Assembly (NCBI GenBank): GCA_025449115.1
Contig: JAHLKC010000053.1
Coordinates: forward strand, 124,001 to 188,000
Direction: 5' to 3'
Length of the DNA stretch: 64,000 nucleotides
Source: Chytridium lagenaria
Taxonomy: Eukaryota; Chytridiomycota; Chytridiomycetes; Chytridiales; Chytridiaceae
Shown: positions 60,827-64,000 of the stretch, one piece after another
Layout: each line of letters opens with the position of its first letter
How positions within the stretch are numbered: the first letter of the stretch is position 1
Made by a program: the position numbers and the translations under genes
Notes under the pieces: generated by a model
The model's input: the letters and a program-made list of their open reading frames with translations, nothing else
Told to the model about the DNA's origin: nothing
The model's database searches: none

Positions 60827-62206
60827 TTTTCTTTCTTCTTGGTCTTGTTAACTATCTCGTTTGGGCAGTAGATCTTATTGTTCTTTTTTTTTATTTTCTT
60901 TCGAAAGTTTCGATATCTTGTCGATGACCTCTTTCTTTTCTCATCTCATAAAAGTACATCTTTATTATTTTTTTTTTGGGGATTGTTTTCAGTTTTTATC
61001 TCTCTTCCAGTTCTCGGTGTATAAAAAGAAGCAAGTGGTTTGAACATGTATATTTTAAGTGTTTTACCAGCAACGGTTTAAATTTACGCCTAAATGTTTA
61101 TTACCGAAAAGGGCAAACCAAGGGCTTTTGTTCTAAATTCATTTTTTAAACTCCGAAATTGCGGAAAAATAAACTCTATACAAGAGATCACGTGATGAAT
61201 GTGATTGGTGAATCTTGTGTGCTTATCCGGACAATTTCTCGATCTTTGAGTGTGGCCGTGTGGGTTCTCATGTGGGGGAAGAAGCAATTTGTAAAATTGG
61301 ATAATTAATAATACATACAGGGATCGGGGATTTGTTATTCTGTAAACTCTTGATCCGCCTCGAGAGAGTCCGTCGTTGTCGTTCGTCGTCGGCTTCACTG
61401 TGTATTTTTTGTTATCTGATTCTTGTGGTTGGAGTTTGTCATATTCTGTGGGATCTTTCTGGTGAGCGTTTGTTAAAACAATGACGTTGAGAGGGAAGAA
61501 GGGATGCGATGACGATGAGGATGAGGATGGGGTGCGATCGATGGGGTGGGTGACAGTGAGTGTCAACTTGGAAATGAAACGGTCCTTTAGAGGCACTGGA
61601 TGAAATCTCGAGCGAGTTACTTCCAGATGGTTTACATGAACATGGAAAAAGACTTACTGCATGCATGCGCTGGGTGATTTGGGACGATAAAAGATGAATG
61701 TTACTTCCCCAGTGGCCATCCCCAACCTCGTTTGCTTTTTATAATATTGCTGATCGATTTGTTTTTGAAGGTTGAGAATCCATGCGTGAGAGGAAAAAGT
61801 CATCTTCGACGTCCCCCATTGCTTTACTCAGCATCTGGATTGCTTCTCGGCAGAGAATTTATTAATCGAAATCCGGGTAAGGCTTCATGCTGCTGGTTCT
61901 AATTTTTTCACATTCACTTGCGGGTTCACTTACGGGTTCACTTTTTTCGAGAGCCTTTGTTGCTTTTTTCGTTTCTTTTCTTTTTCGTGTATTGAAAAGT
62001 AAAAGTTTGATTTTTATCATTAACTTATCTTTTTCCTCACGCGTCATTGTTATTCTTTGTATCGTCTCTTTGTCGTCCTTCTCCTTTTCTACCTAACCTT
62101 TTTTCTTTTTTTTTTTTTTTCTGGAACGGTGATCTAAATGAACTCTGTCTCATCAGAATCCAGCGCCTCTTTCAGATCCTGACCAGAATCGACTCAATAT
62201 CCCAAC
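60827..62206. other. Intergenic region
   Basis: T-rich 3' flank of the monooxygenase, then mixed sequence without recognisable coding features. Longest frames (minus strand, 61,090-61,596) are serine-rich and lack any motif. Confidence 0.6.
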
Positions 62207-64000
62207 ATGCAGCATACCTCTACATCACCACCAGCAGCATCCTCTGACCCGTACCCTCATTATCAGGTAATAAAAAAATTCATATCGATTACCTTTGACT
62301 TGAAGTATTTAACAACCTTTTTTTTGCAGTCATGACAGAACACACCCCTCATCCCTCATCTTCCACCCCCGATCCTCTGACATCTCTCCTCCAACAATAA
62401 CAACAACAACAACACCTGAAGTACCACTACCACCCACTGACCCATCACACACCTCCCCGCCTCCTCCCCATCCACCACCACCCCCGCAACACAACTCTTC
62501 CCACCTCCTCCCTCCTCCTCATCAACGTGGATGTCCGGTATCCGCGCTCGCGAAAACATCTCATCCGACCAAACCGTGATCTCCCCCTCCATGTCTACCA
62601 TCACCCCATTTACCCTCAACTCTCCCATCCCCTCTCCCCTCAACCCTCCCGTCCTCCCACCCCAACCAACCATGAACCAATCGTCACCGAACCCTCACTC
62701 GCACCCATCATACCCATCCCCTCTGATCTCCCCCGGGATGCCTCGCGAGCCGATCTGGAGACGCGGACGCTTATTTCTAGGTTTTTGAGGAGACAGCCTG
62801 TACGGTTGAGACGGATTGCGGAGATTGCATTGCGGTATGATCATGGGAAAGAGTTTTTCCCCGATGCTATACCGTATGAGTTGGAAGGGATTGTAAGTGT
62901 TGTTTTCTTTTCTTTTTTTACGAAAGGTGGCAGGGGCAAAAGCGTTCTTTGGATGGATTCTTCGGGTGTATTTGTTTGCTCGATAATAATTTTAAGACTC
63001 TTTTACTTGTCTTTACCATTCTTTACTGCTTAACATCCCGGTGTCTTTTTACTTCACTCTCCAATCTCAATAATTATTCATACATAATTAAACCCACCTA
63101 CAGCCAACTTAACCTCGCCTTTTTTTTCTGCAGCTCCCCAACATCACCTACACAACCCGCATCCGCACCCTCAACCACGTCCTCTCCCATTTCCGCACCC
63201 TCTCCGATTACCGCCCATCATCCGCACCGTCTGTTCCGCCCTCGGTATCCTTGCCGTCATCTTTGTCCTCATTCTACGTGTCGTGCAGATTGGTCCTAAT
63301 GGATTCGTCGCTCCTGGATCTAACCCTACCAATGGAACGAGTACGAGTACGAGTTCGATGGGGAGTGGCGGGGGTGGACCGAATCCGGCGGTGGTCAGTG
63401 GGGTTGTGTTTTTCGGGAATCGTGGTGGCGGTGGTGGTGTTTTGTGCTATGTCGAGACCGTTTAAGGTAGGACATTTCTGCTTATGTTTAGGAGTGGTTT
63501 TTTCCCTTTTCCGGGTTTAAGACTGTCTTGTTATCTTGAGATTCCGTGTATATATGCTTTTCACGATCGAAATTCTTTCAACACTTAGTGTGATATTTAT
63601 TTGCCCCGGCGTTCTAATTTCCATTTTGTACCCTCGATTTCGTTAATTTCTCTTTTGACTCTCCTCAACTCTTACTCTTCTAATTTTTGTTTCATTTGTT
63701 TGATTTCCCACCTTTTTTTTTGGGTTTATTTTATTTTCCTTTCTCATCCTCACCCGCTTCTCCACCAGCCCTACGAACGGTGGTCCAAGAACTCCGTCGC
63801 TGGGAACAAGAAGACAAACCTCTCCGCTTAGTCTACCGTACCCATCGTCCCCAGGACGTGTTTGGCGGCATCGCCTTTAAACCTGTCCAACCACCTTGGA
63901 CCATCACCATAGAGCAACGTGAACCGTCGGAAGCGGAACTGGCGCTACGGGAGGAGGAGGAGGCGAGACCGGGGAGTGCACCCGAGACGAGGGATTCGAA
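62207..64000 (+). CDS. Membrane protein, Pro-rich N-terminus, two TM segments, partial at window end
   Basis: The start is uncertain (ATG 62207 or the ATG near 62333). The N-terminal part is Pro/Ser/His-rich. A conserved-looking segment follows: TRTLISRFLRRQPVRLRRIA, EIALRYDHGKEFFPDAIPYE, then an intron (about 62,893-63,133) and TYTTRIRTLNHVLSHFRTL. A hydrophobic stretch (ALGILAVIFVLILRVVQIG) is membrane segment 1. A Gly/Ser/Thr loop precedes a second (IVVAVVVFCAM) read after a slip near 63,410. After another intron, RTVVQELRRWEQEDKPLRLV, YRTHRPQDVFGGIAFKPVQP and an acidic tail run off the window. No family recognised. Confidence 0.55.

Noticed and set aside
1..64000. CRISPR arrays, operons, riboswitches or prokaryotic origins
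   Set aside because: Spliceosomal introns and eukaryotic gene families throughout. The only regular arrays are continuous tandem repeats without unique spacers.

Overview
The window looks like nuclear DNA of a flagellated (zoosporic) fungus, most probably a chytrid or close relative. The genes are split by spliceosomal introns (GTRAGT-type donors, YAG acceptors). There is an HP1/Swi6-type chromatin protein, a Swd2/WDR82-type COMPASS subunit, a Ty3/gypsy LTR retrotransposon and a eukaryotic tRNA-Pro(AGG). Proteins found only in organisms that build motile cilia are also present: CFAP61, a giant ASH-domain axonemal protein and a probable CEP350-type centriolar protein. The assignment to fungi is an inference from this gene mix.

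Layout. 1-2,080: a ~160-bp tandem array, a ~43-bp minisatellite and A-rich DNA. 2,081-8,235 (minus): a four-TM protein, a short-chain dehydrogenase and a ubiquitin-conjugating E2. 10,132-20,032 (plus): a very long acidic coiled-coil gene ending in a CEP350/TRM-like tail. 20,475-21,851 (plus): a SET/MYND methyltransferase-family protein. 22,726-24,335 (minus): Swd2/WDR82. 24,674-25,482 (plus): a second four-TM protein. 25,806-41,879 (minus): the giant ASH-domain gene. 41,953-44,097 (plus): HP1/Swi6, divergent from the ASH gene with 73 bp between start codons. 45,848-45,919 (minus): tRNA-Pro. 45,930-51,877 (minus): a full-length Ty3/gypsy element with a 5-bp target duplication ending 6 bp from the tRNA. 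52,559-58,675 (plus): CFAP61. 59,284-60,826 (plus): an FAD monooxygenase. 62,207-end (plus): a partial membrane protein.

Many genes can be followed only by changing frame at one-base slips, usually in homopolymers, while splice sites and conserved motifs on both sides are intact. The two retrotransposon LTRs differ by six single-base indels and one substitution. Both facts suggest residual long-read indel errors rather than gene decay, so CDS entries are given as whole spans and the slips I located are listed.

Functionally, three large ciliary or centriolar genes and three chromatin genes (SMYD-like, Swd2/WDR82, HP1) sit within about 50 kb. The strongest observation is the Ty3-like element beside the Pol III start region of tRNA-Pro, the placement for which yeast Ty3 is known, with a chromodomain-like tail on its integrase. 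No CRISPR, operon or other prokaryotic structure is present.
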